Notes under the pieces: generated by a model
Seen by the model: the letters and a program-made list of their open reading frames with translations, nothing else
Database searches by the model: none
Told to the model about the DNA's origin: nothing
Shown: positions 27,600-36,269 of the stretch, piece after piece
Position numbering within the stretch: position 1 is the first letter of the stretch
Layout of the letters: each line of letters opens with the position of its first letter
Assembly: GCF_016758255.1 (NCBI RefSeq)
Contig: NZ_QYAD01000004.1
Span: 248,001-312,000, forward strand
Direction of reading: 5' to 3'
DNA: 64,000 nt
DNA from: Leucobacter chromiireducens subsp. chromiireducens
GTDB taxonomy: Bacteria; Actinomycetota; Actinomycetes; Actinomycetales; Microbacteriaceae
Program-made: the position numbers and the translations under genes

Positions 27600-28487
27600 G
27601 ACGCGTGCGTCCGCAGCGCACACTGCATGCATGAGCGCTGGCGCCGGTAGAGCCGCGCGCGAGCTTTGGCGCTCGGGGCGTACCTCCCACCCGGGGCGTT
27701 CTTCTCGCATCGCACCGCGGCAGCGCTCTGGCGTCTCCCCATCTCGCCACCTCATGCCCATCCCGAACGGCTCGATGTCGCGGCATTTGACGGTCGCCCC
27801 GGCGCGCCCCGTGCGTGGCTCACGTCGCGCTCCCTCTCCCCGTTTCTGGCTGCCGTGACCACACGACACGGTGTGCAGCTCACTGACCCGGCAACCACCT
27901 GGGCGCTGCTCACACCGCTCCTGGGGCGGCTGGAGGCGATCGCACTGGGCGACGCGGTTCGGTATGAGCCTCGGAGTCCAGGATCACGCGTGCCGAGCGC
28001 GCCCCCGCTCGCCTCTCGCCAAAGGAGCTCCACGCGGCACTCTCACTCCCGTATCGTCGCGACCGCCCCCCGACTTCGGGAGATCTACGACGACCTTTCC
28101 CCGAAAGCTGCGTCACCGTCCGAGAGGCACCTCCGTGTGCTCTTTCACCATTGGGGGTTTCCGCCACCGCAGCTCGACCACGATGTCTGGGGCGACACCG
28201 GGGAACTGCTGGGGCGCAGTGCGGTCGCGTTTCCCACACACCGTGTGGCGGTCGAGTATCACCCAACGCGCCGCGACGACGGTGCAACTCAGTGCACGAG
28301 TGTGGCCGAGAAGTCGCAACTGTACGTGACGAACGGCTGGCGACTTCTTCGGGTCACTGCGGAGCTGCTCTACCTCAGGCCGACAACGCTTCGCCGCATG
28401 GTGAGCGATGCCCTCGACTCGAGCAGCACATACGTGAGCGAGCACCGGGACAGTCAGAATCGCCCCGGTGCCCACGGATCGACCTAG
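27600..28487 (+). pseudogene. decayed nuclease-like (DUF559/AbiEi-like) protein gene
   Basis: The family is recognised from patterns: LPPGAFFSHRTAAALWRLP near the start, DPATTWALL, LEAIALGDAV, then LDHDVWGDTGELLG and FPTHRVAVEYH, and finally NGWRLLRVTAELL. These make up an N-terminal AbiEi-like region and a Vsr-like endonuclease fold. Between about 27955 and 28075 the frame looks wrong: the expected text (ITRAERAPARLSPKELHAAL) is in another frame, after which the first frame resumes. The N-terminus also meets a stop (TAG near 27650), with only a TTG at 27666 left to start. I read this as a pseudogene with at least two frame changes, unless the sequence has errors. Confidence 0.6.
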
Positions 28488-31135
28488 TGTGCGGCCGCGT
28501 TCCAGTTGGCTCCGCGGCCCACCTGCACCTCGAGCGGCACCGAGAGCTCGGCTGCGCCCGCCATCTCTTCACGGACGATCACTTCCAGCGCATCCCATTC
28601 ACCCGCAGCAACCTCGAACATCAGCTCATCGTGGATCTGCAAGAGCATGCGGGATGCGAGCCCGGCTTCACGCATGCGTCGTTCCACACCGATCATCGCG
28701 ACCTTGATAATGTCGGCTGCCGATCCCTGAATGGGTGCGTTCAGCGCGGCACGCTCCGCGTTCTCACGCAAGATCCGGTTCGGGCTTGCGAGGTCCGGGA
28801 ACGGACGACGGCGTCCAAAGATCGTCTCCGTGAACGTGTCGCGCTTGGCCTGGTCAACGACGGAGCGGAGGTAGTCGCGCACCCCGCCGAAACGCTCGAA
28901 GTAGTCGGTCATGAGCTGCTTCGCTTCAGCAGCAGAGATCCCGAGCTGCTTCGACAGCCCGAACGCGGAGAGGCCGTAGGCGAGGCCGTAGGACATCGCC
29001 TTCACCTTCGAGCGCATCTCGTTCGTCACGTCCTCCGGTGGCACCCCGAAGATACGCGAGCCGACAAAGCGGTGGAGATCTTCTCCTGCGTTGAACGCTT
29101 CGATCAAGCCCTCGTCGCCCGAGAGATGCGCCATGATGCGCATCTCGATCTGTGAGTAGTCGGCGGTCATGAGCGTCTCGTAGTCGCCCGAGTGGATGAA
29201 GCCTTCGCGGATGCGGCGGCCCTCCTCCGAACGGACGGGAATGTTCTGCAGGTTCGGGTCCGTGGACGCGAGGCGGCCGGTGCTCGCACCGGTCTGCACG
29301 AGAGTGGTGTGGATCCGACCGTCCGGCTGCACGGCTTTGATGAGCGTCTCCACCATCTGCCGCAGCTTGTTGGCGTCGCGGTGCGCGAGCAGTGCTCCGA
29401 GGAAGGGGTGCGGGTTCTTCTGCTGCAAGTCGGCGAGCGCGGCAGCGTCGGTGGTGTACCCGCTCTTCGTCTTGCGCGTCTTCGGCATATCGAGTTCCTC
29501 GAACAGCACCACCTGCAACTGCTTCGGCGAAGACAGGTTCACTTCGTGTCCGATAGCGGCAAAGGCCTCCTGCTCAAGACCGGCGACGCGCTCCGTCAGC
29601 TCCGCATGGTGCGCTTCAAACAGCGGCAGGTCGATCTCGACGCCCCGCTCTTCAAGATCAGTGAGCACCGACACGAGCGGAAGCTCGATATCTGCATAGA
29701 TCTCCCCGGTCCGGTCCGGGAAACGCGCGGCCGCAGCAGCGTGCGCGCGCACGACGTACCAGGCGAGCGCGGCCGCATCGGCCACGCTGCCCTCGTCGGG
29801 AACCAACTGGTTGGGGTCGCCCTCAGGGACCTGCTCCCCCAGGAAACGGAACACTGCTTCGGCAATGTTCTTCTCTGCGGTCGCAGGACGGAGCAGCCAA
29901 GCAGCGATCAAGAGGTCGCCCGCGATACCCCCGATGCGCACGCCCGCCTCATCGGCGAGACGCAGCTGATGCTTCGCATCGAAGAACACCTTGGGTGCGT
30001 CGCTCGCGAGCCACTCCTCAAACTGGGCGTAGTCACGGCCGCCGGGCTGCCAGTGGAAGAGCACCGAGGACTCGGGCGTCGCGAGGCCAACATTTGTACC
30101 AGCCTCGCTCGTCTGGATGACGACCGCGGGCGTATCGGCCTTTGCCAGCCAGTCCCCCAGCTCTTCATCGATCAAGAGCTTCGCGGTGGGCTTCTCCGGC
30201 GCGAGCGGGGTCGCTGTCGCGGTTGCGCCGCCCGTGGGCACCTCTGCACCGGCGAGCTTGCCCACGCGCTGCAGCAGGGTGCGGAACTCGAGACGCGCAA
30301 AGACCTCTCCAACGGCCGTCATATCGACTTCGCCGCGCTTCAGCTCGTCGAGCGTGACGTCGAGCTCCACATCGCGTACCAAGCGGTTCAACCGGCGATT
30401 GCGTTCCGCGAGGTGAGCGTTCTCGCGCAGGCTTTCGCCCACCTTGCCGCCTACCTCGTCCTGGCGCCGCAGGATCTCCTCGAGCGAGCCGAACTGGTTG
30501 ATCCACTTCACCGCGGTCTTCTCGCCCACGCGCGGGATGCCGGGCAGGTTGTCGCTCGTCTCACCCACCAGCGCCGCGATCTCGGGGTACTGCTCGGGGC
30601 GTACCCCGTACCGCTCCATCACCTTGTCTGCGTCATAGCGCGTCAGCTCACTCACGCCCTGCTTCGAGGGGTACAGCAGGGTGATGCGGTCGTCGACAAG
30701 CTGGATTGTGTCGCGATCACCGCTCACCACAAGCACACGGTACCCCGCGTCCGCACCGCGCGTGGCGAGCGTCGCGAGGATGTCATCAGCCTCGTAGTTC
30801 TCTTTCTCGAGCGTGGTGATACCCATAGCGTGTAGGGCCTCCTGCAGCAGCGGAATCTGCCCCTTAAACTCCGAGGGCGTCTCGCCTCGCGTGCCCTTGT
30901 ACTCCGGGTACTCCTCGGTGCGGAAAGAGTGCCGTGAGATATCGAACGCCACGGCGAGCGAGTCCGGGTTCTCGTTACTGAGCAGGTTGATCAGCATGGC
31001 GATGAAGCCATGGATCGCGTTCGTGTGCTGGCCGGTCTGCGTCTGGAAACTGTCGACGGGCAGGGCGTAGAACGCACGGAAGGCCAGCGAGTGGCCATCA
31101 ATGATCATGAGGGTAGGCTGAGGCGTATTCGACAC
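28484..31135 (-). CDS. polA: DNA polymerase I
   Basis: 883 residues. The 5' nuclease domain (about 1-300: IDGHSLAFRAFYAL, EADDILATLA) precedes a degenerate 3'-5' exonuclease domain (about 315-490). The polymerase domain has motif A DYSQIEMRIMAHLSGDE, the fingers helix and motif C QIHDELMFE. The exonuclease part lacks the DxE motif (VGLATP stands there), as usual in actinobacteria, so proofreading is not expected. The GTG start is six bases after TAGGCT. It functions in Okazaki fragment processing and repair. Its stop overlaps the decayed nuclease-like gene. Confidence 0.96.
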   Translation of the reverse strand: MSNTPQPTLMIIDGHSLAFRAFYALPVDSFQTQTGQHTNAIHGFIAMLINLLSNENPDSLAVAFDISRHSFRTEEYPEYKGTRGETPSEFKGQIPLLQEALHAMGITTLEKENYEADDILATLATRGADAGYRVLVVSGDRDTIQLVDDRITLLYPSKQGVSELTRYDADKVMERYGVRPEQYPEIAALVGETSDNLPGIPRVGEKTAVKWINQFGSLEEILRRQDEVGGKVGESLRENAHLAERNRRLNRLVRDVELDVTLDELKRGEVDMTAVGEVFARLEFRTLLQRVGKLAGAEVPTGGATATATPLAPEKPTAKLLIDEELGDWLAKADTPAVVIQTSEAGTNVGLATPESSVLFHWQPGGRDYAQFEEWLASDAPKVFFDAKHQLRLADEAGVRIGGIAGDLLIAAWLLRPATAEKNIAEAVFRFLGEQVPEGDPNQLVPDEGSVADAAALAWYVVRAHAAAAARFPDRTGEIYADIELPLVSVLTDLEERGVEIDLPLFEAHHAELTERVAGLEQEAFAAIGHEVNLSSPKQLQVVLFEELDMPKTRKTKSGYTTDAAALADLQQKNPHPFLGALLAHRDANKLRQMVETLIKAVQPDGRIHTTLVQTGASTGRLASTDPNLQNIPVRSEEGRRIREGFIHSGDYETLMTADYSQIEMRIMAHLSGDEGLIEAFNAGEDLHRFVGSRIFGVPPEDVTNEMRSKVKAMSYGLAYGLSAFGLSKQLGISAAEAKQLMTDYFERFGGVRDYLRSVVDQAKRDTFTETIFGRRRPFPDLASPNRILRENAERAALNAPIQGSAADIIKVAMIGVERRMREAGLASRMLLQIHDELMFEVAAGEWDALEVIVREEMAGAAELSVPLEVQVGRGANWNAAAH

Positions 31136-31141
31136 ACGCCC

Positions 31142-31147
31142 AGCCTA
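31142..31147 (-). promoter_or_regulatory. polA: -10 box, leaderless GTG start of polA
   Basis: TAGGCT, six bases, then GTG at 31135. Confidence 0.55.
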
Positions 31148-31235
31148 CAAGTCGACACCGACATCCACACCGTGGAATTGTGCGCGGGCGAGGCGCCCCT
31201 CGGGGCGCACCACAGAGAAAGGCGCGTTCGACACG

Positions 31236-31688
31236 ATGACCGCGAAGGATCCCGTTTCCACTTTGCCGAGCGACGTGCACCCGGACGACGCACTCGCGTA
31301 TATCCAGGATCGCGGCGTCGGTGCTCTCGCCGATCGAATGGGAATCGAGTTCACCGAGTTTACGCGCGAGCGGGCGGTGGCCACGATGCCCGTCGAGGGA
31401 AACACGCAGCCGATCATGCTCATGCACGGCGGCGCATACGTCGTGCTCGGTGAGACGCTCGGTTCCATGCACGCAAACCTCGTTGCCCCGGAGGGAACTG
31501 TGGCCGTCGGCGTCGACATCAACGCCACGCACACCGGATCCGCGCGCACCGGCCGCGTCACCGGCACCTGCGTGCCGATCAAGTTGGGCCGTTCGATCGC
31601 GGTCCACGAGATCACGATCGACAACGAGGACGGTCAGCGCTGCTCGACCGTGCGCATCACGAACTTCTACAAGCAGGTCTCGAAGTAG
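31236..31688 (+). CDS. PaaI-type hotdog thioesterase
   Basis: 150 residues. The hotdog-fold acyl-CoA thioesterase motif HGGAYVVLGETLGSM contains the catalytic acid. The region TGRVTGTCVPIKLGRSIAVH is the beta-sheet core. GAAAGG precedes the ATG. The substrate is not given by the neighbours (polA divergent, pdtaR convergent). A thioesterase on aromatic or menaquinone-precursor CoA esters is a family-level guess. Confidence 0.86.
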   Translation: MTAKDPVSTLPSDVHPDDALAYIQDRGVGALADRMGIEFTEFTRERAVATMPVEGNTQPIMLMHGGAYVVLGETLGSMHANLVAPEGTVAVGVDINATHTGSARTGRVTGTCVPIKLGRSIAVHEITIDNEDGQRCSTVRITNFYKQVSK

Positions 31689-31709
31689 CCGCGACCCGCG
31701 CAAATCACG

Positions 31710-31743
31710 AGCGCCCCGGGTCCGCAAGGATCCGGGGCGCTCG
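31710..31743. terminator. terminator between thioesterase and pdtaR
   Basis: GAGCGCCCCGG pairs with CCGGGGCGCTC around a loop of 12 bases. It lies between two convergent genes and should act for both. Confidence 0.8.
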
Positions 31744-31763
31744 TGTGTAGGGCCGTGAGGAAG

Positions 31764-32372
31764 CTAGTCCTTCTTCGGTCCGAGCTGATCGATGATCGTC
31801 TTTGCGACGTCCTGCATCGTCAGACGACGATCCATCGAAGCCTTCTGAATCCAGCGGAAAGCCTCGGGCTCGCTGAGACCCATCTTGTCGTTCAGGATGC
31901 CCTTTGCGCGATCAACGAGCTTGCGGGTTTCGAAACGCTCAGCGAGGTCTGCAACCTCGTTCTCGAGCGTGACGATCTGCTGGAAACGCGAGAGCGCAAT
32001 CTCGATCGCGGGGAGCAGGTCGGCCGGGGTGAACGGCTTCACGACGTATGCAAGCGCGCCGGCTTCGCTGGCCCGCTCAACAAGCTCACGCTGGCTGAAC
32101 GCGGTGAGCAGCACCACGGGAGCGAGGTGCGTCTTGTTGATGCGCTCTGCGGCGGAGATTCCGTCGAGCTGGGGCATCTTCACGTCCATGACCACGAGGT
32201 CGGGGCGGAGCTCCTCAACCAGCTTCACAGCGGTCTCGCCATCGCCGGCCTCGCCGACCACATCAAATCCGTTGTCGCGCAGCGTCTCAACGATGTCGAG
32301 GCGGATCAGGGACTCATCCTCCGCGACGACGACGCGGCGCGGGGTGTTCGGGGCAGTGCTCTGGTCATTCAC
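31764..32372 (-). CDS. pdtaR: response regulator with ANTAR RNA-binding domain (PdtaR)
   Basis: 202 residues. Receiver domain with phospho-acceptor Asp in LVVMDVKMP and acidic pocket VAEDES, then a coiled linker and the ANTAR domain (RKLVDRAKGILNDKMGLSEP). ANTAR regulators bind two-hexaloop RNAs and prevent termination. The partner kinase PdtaS is not in the window. The GTG start is six bases after TAAGCT, which fits a leaderless message. Its RNA targets could include leader terminators, but no ANTAR-type double hairpin was recognised here. Confidence 0.93.
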   Translation of the reverse strand: MNDQSTAPNTPRRVVVAEDESLIRLDIVETLRDNGFDVVGEAGDGETAVKLVEELRPDLVVMDVKMPQLDGISAAERINKTHLAPVVLLTAFSQRELVERASEAGALAYVVKPFTPADLLPAIEIALSRFQQIVTLENEVADLAERFETRKLVDRAKGILNDKMGLSEPEAFRWIQKASMDRRLTMQDVAKTIIDQLGPKKD

Positions 32373-32378
32373 CCCTCC

Positions 32379-32384
32379 AGCTTA
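32379..32384 (-). promoter_or_regulatory. pdtaR: -10 box, leaderless GTG start of pdtaR
   Basis: TAAGCT, six bases (GGAGGG), then GTG at 32372. Confidence 0.55.
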
Positions 32385-32536
32385 CGTCATCTGCCACCCG
32401 GATTCCCTGAAACCGGTGGGAGTTGTCCGGCGGGTCGCAACGCCCGTGGCGCGTCGTCGCGCGCGAAAAGGCCTCCGCCTGCGCTAGGGTGGTTCTGTTG
32501 TTCCACCGCACCCCCGGGTGCGGCGAGTTCCATCCA

Positions 32537-32621
32537 GCCGGATTGGCGGAATTGGCAGACGCGGCGCACTCAAAATGCGTTGTCGAAAGACGTGCGGGTT
32601 CAAGTCCCGCATCCGGCACCA
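32537..32621 (+). tRNA. tRNA-Leu(CAA)
   Basis: 85 nucleotides with a long variable arm, as expected for class II Leu tRNA. Acceptor GCCGGAT/ATCCGGC, anticodon loop CTCAAAA with CAA, T arm TGCGGG-TTCAAGT-CCCGCA, encoded CCA. It decodes Leu TTG codons, which are rare in this genome. Confidence 0.95.
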
Positions 32622-32629
32622 CGAGCTCT

Positions 32630-32668
32630 GGCCTCGACTCCCCCACAAAACACTGGGCAGTCGGGGCC
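32630..32668 (+). terminator. terminator of tRNA-Leu
   Basis: GGCCTCGACT pairs with AGTCGGGGCC (one wobble) and the stem continues with C/G pairs; TTTCTC follows. The rest of the gap to 32938, about 270 bases, shows no gene. Confidence 0.7.
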
Positions 32669-32938
32669 TTTCTCATATCGGGAGCGCGACGGCTTGCTCA
32701 CACTGTGCCCACACCCGAAAACAGCTGAAGCCCCGCAGCCACGATCCCGGCTGCTGTGAGCCTGATCGGTGATCTAGCCTTGGGGCTCACTATTGGCCTA
32801 GTGAATGAGTGCACGGTCTACTTCCCGAGCGAAGTGTGTTCTCCACGCAGGTTGTCACTCAACGCGCGCTGCGAGTACTCAGCTGGCGATCATTCTTCTG
32901 TCTGCCAGGCAACTTGTCACCAGGGCCGGCTAGCGGGT

Positions 32939-33655
32939 CTACCCCAGCATTTCGCGGAGGCGCTCCATCGAGCGCAGCCCTTCGAGCACCGGCCCAGCCA
33001 CCACCAGGTAGATGAGCGCGAGGAACACGGCATATGTGAGCGTGAAGCCCGCGCAGGCGGCAATGTTGTCGCGCTTGCCAAAGTGCTCGCCAAACTTACG
33101 CACGAAGGAAACCGGGTGGCGCAGATCCCAGCTGTTGAAACGCGGATAGCGGCCGAGGTACATTCCGAATCCGAGCAGCAGCATGACGACCCCCACCGCG
33201 GTGAGCGGCAGCGGCGCCAGCAATCGCTCGGCGCTATCTCCGTACAGGCTGATCCCCACGACGAGGTGGACGATGAACACGTTGAGCACGGTGTTCACCA
33301 CGCCCGACATTGCAAGCGTGATCACGAGGATGATGTCGTACCACAGCGGTACCTCGTCGTCATCGCGCCGATGCGACTGATTGAGTTCGGTAATCAGGTA
33401 GCTGGCGTTCGGGAGCAGCAACAGCCAGATGAGCCCCGTGGCCCCCAGCACGACGAAGCCGGCTGGCGGCGCGATGACCAACAGCGCCAGCCCGACGAGC
33501 CCGCCGCCCGCAAGCACGATCACTGGCAGGACGGACAGCCAAATGTTCCAGATCATTGGCTTGTAGAGCCGCGTTCGGTACACCGCCGCCCGCAACAGGA
33601 TTAGGAGCAGTGCATACGCGTTGAGCGCGAGCGCGCCGAGAATCAGGAAAAACAT
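32939..33655 (-). CDS. DUF1361 membrane protein
   Basis: 238 residues with seven or so hydrophobic segments. DUF1361 features are visible: LLLPNASYLITEL, VPLWYDIILV and YLGRYPRFNSWDLRHP. Function is unknown. It is preceded on the same strand by two very small reading frames with their own -10 boxes. It is followed by a gene-free stretch up to tRNA-Leu. Confidence 0.82.
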   Translation of the reverse strand: MFFLILGALALNAYALLLILLRAAVYRTRLYKPMIWNIWLSVLPVIVLAGGGLVGLALLVIAPPAGFVVLGATGLIWLLLLPNASYLITELNQSHRRDDDEVPLWYDIILVITLAMSGVVNTVLNVFIVHLVVGISLYGDSAERLLAPLPLTAVGVVMLLLGFGMYLGRYPRFNSWDLRHPVSFVRKFGEHFGKRDNIAACAGFTLTYAVFLALIYLVVAGPVLEGLRSMERLREMLG

Positions 33656-33661
33656 CGCGAC

Positions 33662-33736
33662 CTAGCGTTGCGCGAGCCCCGCGTTGACGAGTGCGAGCGT
33701 GATCCAGAAAATCCCTGCGGGGACGGTGTCTGCCAT
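33662..33736 (-). CDS. 24-residue microprotein or leader of the DUF1361 gene
   Basis: MADTVPAGIFWITLALVN followed by a few residues and a stop, six bases before the DUF1361 ATG. The product is a short hydrophobic helix. The ATG is six bases after TAGGGT, the same leaderless pattern as larger genes here, so the frame is probably translated. It may be a tiny membrane peptide or a translation-coupling leader. It is too short for family assignment. Confidence 0.5.
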   Translation of the reverse strand: MADTVPAGIFWITLALVNAGLAQR

Positions 33737-33742
33737 GGACTC

Positions 33743-33748
33743 ACCCTA
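33743..33748 (-). promoter_or_regulatory. -10 box of the 24-residue microprotein and DUF1361 gene
   Basis: TAGGGT, six bases, then ATG at 33736. Confidence 0.5.
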
Positions 33749-33768
33749 GCGAGACCAGTGTGGGATCG

Positions 33769-33882
33769 CTACGAGTCGCGCTCCTCGCGCTTCCGCTTCG
33801 CGTTGCGCCAGAGGGTCACGCCGACCACGATCCCGGCGCCAACAAACACGGCCCAAGAGATCACTGCTCCGAGAATCATCAC
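33769..33882 (-). CDS. 37-residue membrane microprotein
   Basis: One membrane segment (VISWAVFVGAGIVVGVTLW) is followed by a strongly basic tail, RNAKRKREERDS. The GTG start at 33882, directly before an in-frame ATG, is six bases after TACGGT. The hydrophobic-then-charged layout is that of a small membrane-bound regulator or subunit. No family is recognised. It sits upstream of the 24-residue frame on the same strand. Confidence 0.55.
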   Translation of the reverse strand: MMILGAVISWAVFVGAGIVVGVTLWRNAKRKREERDS

Positions 33883-33888
33883 GCCTCA

Positions 33889-33894
33889 ACCGTA
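33889..33894 (-). promoter_or_regulatory. -10 box of the 37-residue microprotein
   Basis: TACGGT, six bases, then GTG at 33882. Confidence 0.5.
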
Positions 33895-33920
33895 GCAGTC
33901 ACGAGGCTGGCGGACGGCCG

Positions 33921-34118
33921 CTACTCAGTGCTGTCGCCGCTCCCCGGAGCGCCGCCGATGAAGCCCACGATCGCGCCGAGAGCGAGGCCCACCCCGATTC
34001 CCATGCCGACCCAGCCCATCGCGATTCCAGCGACCAGGCCGAGCCCACCGCCAATGATGAGGCCGCCCGTCATCCAAGCAATGGATGCGGCACGGGACGG
34101 AGTACGGTTCTCGCTCAT
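33921..34118 (-). CDS. glycine-zipper membrane protein, 65 residues
   Basis: Two hydrophobic stretches built on GxxxG-type spacing (GGLIIGGGLGLVAGIAMGWV, then GIGVGLALGAIVGFIGG) form a likely helical hairpin. The ATG is six bases after TACCCT; the GGAG only two bases from the ATG cannot act as a normal ribosome site, so the leaderless reading is the better one. Function is unknown. Confidence 0.65.
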   Translation of the reverse strand: MSENRTPSRAASIAWMTGGLIIGGGLGLVAGIAMGWVGMGIGVGLALGAIVGFIGGAPGSGDSTE

Positions 34119-34124
34119 ACTCCG

Positions 34125-34130
34125 AGGGTA
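34125..34130 (-). promoter_or_regulatory. -10 box, leaderless start of the glycine-zipper gene
   Basis: TACCCT, six bases, then ATG at 34118. Confidence 0.55.
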
Positions 34131-34304
34131 CGCCTGTGCGTCGCAGCTGCCGAATCGTGCGGACGCGGCGCACCCAGTTCCCCTGAGAGAACATGGCGCT
34201 CCACGTATGCGCTCTGCGCTACCGTGAGGCAAGCGAACGGCGACCGCCCTGCGCTTCGCCGAGTAACGCCGATGGTGTTCTCCCACTCGAATGGTGGCCG
34301 CCCG

Positions 34305-35426
34305 ATGACGAGCTCGAACGTACTCCTCTCACATCCGCTTGACGCGCTCGGAGAGCTTCGCCCCACCCGGTCTTCGGAAAGGGACTTCCCACCCATCGCG
34401 CGCGCCTACGTCGAGGTAACTCGCACCGCGAAGGAGCAGGGTCTACTTCGTCGAGCACATGGCTTCTACGCGGCTGTGGGCGCCGGGATCGTCGTCGCTC
34501 TCGCTGGAGCAATCGCTGGCTCAATTCTGCTGGGCGACAGCTGGTTCCAGCTCATCATCGCCGCGGTGCTCGGGATCATTTTCACGCAGATCGCCTTCCT
34601 CGCGCACGAGGCCGCGCACCGGCAGATCTTGTCGACCGGTCCCGCAAACGATCGGCTCGCGCGCGTGCTTGCCGGCTCAATTGGCATGAGTTACTCCTGG
34701 TGGGACTCGAAGCACACACGCCACCACGCAAATCCGAACCGCGTCGGCAAGGATCCCGATATCGAGGTCGACACGATCTCGTTCCTCGAGGAGGATGCGG
34801 TCGAGGCGCGCGGGCTGCGCCGCGCAATCACGAAGCGTCAGGGCTGGCTGTTCTTCCCCCTGCTCACACTCGAGGGCCTGAATCTGCACCTGCACAGCTT
34901 CCGGCACCTGTTCTCGCGCGAGCCGGTGCGGGGACGCTGGATCGAACTCAGCATTATCGCCGCCCGCTTCGTCCTGCTCCTCACGCCGGTGTTCCTGTTC
35001 CTTCCCGTGGGGATGGCCTTCGCGTTCCTCGGTGTGCAGTTCGCCGTGTTCGGGGTGTACATGGGCGCGTCTTTCGCCCCGAACCACAAGGGAATGCCGG
35101 TCATCGCGGCGTCCGCAAAGCTTGATTTCTTCTCCAAGCAGGTGCGCACCTCGCGGAACATCCGCGGCGGCTGGTGGGCCACCTCACTGATGGGCGGCCT
35201 GAACTACCAGGTTGAGCACCACCTGTTCCCCAGCATGGCCCGGCCGCACCTCGCGAAGGCGAGCAAGATTGTGCGCGAGTTCTGCGCCGAGCACCGCGTG
35301 CCATATACGGAGACGTCGTTGTGGCACTCCTACGGCATTGTGATCGAGTATTTGAATCGGGTGGGCCTCAGCGCCCGCGACCCGTTCGAATGCCCGGTGT
35401 CGGCACAGTACGGGCGTGCGCGCTAG
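34305..35426 (+). CDS. membrane fatty acid desaturase
   Basis: About 373 residues. Di-iron acyl desaturase with three His boxes: HEAAH, HTRHH and QVEHHLF. Four membrane segments are visible. It inserts a double bond in fatty acyl chains at the membrane with electrons from a ferredoxin or similar. Starts are possible at 34224 (GTG), 34272 and 34305. A TACCGT box at 34220-34225 would put transcription near 34232, so the last two are preferred. It is divergent from the glycine-zipper gene. Confidence 0.9.
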   Translation: MTSSNVLLSHPLDALGELRPTRSSERDFPPIARAYVEVTRTAKEQGLLRRAHGFYAAVGAGIVVALAGAIAGSILLGDSWFQLIIAAVLGIIFTQIAFLAHEAAHRQILSTGPANDRLARVLAGSIGMSYSWWDSKHTRHHANPNRVGKDPDIEVDTISFLEEDAVEARGLRRAITKRQGWLFFPLLTLEGLNLHLHSFRHLFSREPVRGRWIELSIIAARFVLLLTPVFLFLPVGMAFAFLGVQFAVFGVYMGASFAPNHKGMPVIAASAKLDFFSKQVRTSRNIRGGWWATSLMGGLNYQVEHHLFPSMARPHLAKASKIVREFCAEHRVPYTETSLWHSYGIVIEYLNRVGLSARDPFECPVSAQYGRAR

Positions 35427-35438
35427 CGTTCCCGCTCC

Positions 35439-36146
35439 CTATTCGGCGTTTGCGGCCTGAACGGCGGCCAGCGCCGCGCCGGCGAAGCGATGCTCCGGGC
35501 GGCCGACCTCAGCGACCCACACATCCCCGGAGAAGAGGTACCACTGCGTGGTCACGGCGATGCCGTTCTCGGTGGTCAACGCGTAGCCCGTCGCCTCACC
35601 CTCCGTGCGCTTCTCGAAGTCGGAGGCGTCAAGTGCTGCCCGGAAATCGTCGCGCACCTCGGGGCTGAGCACCGCGACGAAGAGCGTCGTCAGCGAGCCA
35701 CTGTTCGGAACACCCCAGGAGCACTGCCGAATCTCGGTCGCCGCGTCGAGCGCCGCGTTCGCCGCGGGGCCCATTGCGCCATCGCGCGCCACGCCCGCGA
35801 GTCGATCGCTCGTCTCTGCGTCGAGTTCCTCGTATCGCGGCTCCCCCAACTCGACGGCCTGCTCCGGCGTGACGAGCGCGTTGCATGCTGGGAGAACCAG
35901 CGGAGCCTCGAGTGCGCCAGTTTTCGGCTCAGCGGGCGGCTCTGGCGCGCTCGGCGTTTCCGGCGCAGGGGCGGAGGTTGTGGGAGCCGGGCTCGCGGGT
36001 GCCTCCCCCGGCTCAGGCGCGCACGCGGCGAGGCCCAGCACACCGAGCGCAGCGATCCCGAGCAGCAGCGCGCGTGGGAATCGCTGGCGAGCCCCGTGCG
36101 CTGACGTGAGCACCGCAGGAGGAGCTGTGGAGATCGAAGCACGCAT
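35439..36146 (-). CDS. lipoprotein of unknown function
   Basis: 235 residues. Signal peptide (basic start, then LLLGIAALGVLGLAAC) with the lipid-attachment Cys at residue 42. A Pro/Ala/Glu linker (about 45-75) is followed by a compact domain with Cys residues (LPACNALVT, EIRQCSWGVP), likely a disulfide, and FSGDVWVAEVG. It resembles the small DUF3558-like actinobacterial lipoproteins, a weak resemblance. The -10 TAGGCT sits seven bases ahead of the ATG. Confidence 0.75.
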   Translation of the reverse strand: MRASISTAPPAVLTSAHGARQRFPRALLLGIAALGVLGLAACAPEPGEAPASPAPTTSAPAPETPSAPEPPAEPKTGALEAPLVLPACNALVTPEQAVELGEPRYEELDAETSDRLAGVARDGAMGPAANAALDAATEIRQCSWGVPNSGSLTTLFVAVLSPEVRDDFRAALDASDFEKRTEGEATGYALTTENGIAVTTQWYLFSGDVWVAEVGRPEHRFAGAALAAVQAANAE

Positions 36147-36153
36147 GTGCCAC

Positions 36154-36159
36154 AGCCTA
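36154..36159 (-). promoter_or_regulatory. -10 box of the lipoprotein gene
   Basis: TAGGCT, seven bases, then ATG at 36146. Confidence 0.45.
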
Positions 36160-36207
36160 GCGAGCGCCTCCGACGGGCGACACCCTCCCGCTCCCGCCAC
36201 ACAGCGA

Positions 36208-36247
36208 AGCGGGGCCCCACGAAGCTTCCGCTTCGCCGGACCCCGCT
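36208..36247 (-). terminator. terminator of pyk
   Basis: A long stem AGCGGGG...CCCCGCT with an inner GCGAAGC/GCTTCG stem, 23 bases beyond the pyk stop. Confidence 0.7.
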
Positions 36248-36269
36248 CTCCTACGTGAGACGCGACTCG

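Noticed and set aside
32537-32621. tRNA-Leu as a prophage or ICE attachment site
   Set aside because: Neighbouring genes are ordinary chromosomal genes; no direct repeat of the tRNA end was found.
34224-34304. GTG at 34224 as the desaturase start
   Set aside because: A TACCGT -10 box overlaps it, so transcription would begin downstream; the residues are not desaturase-like.
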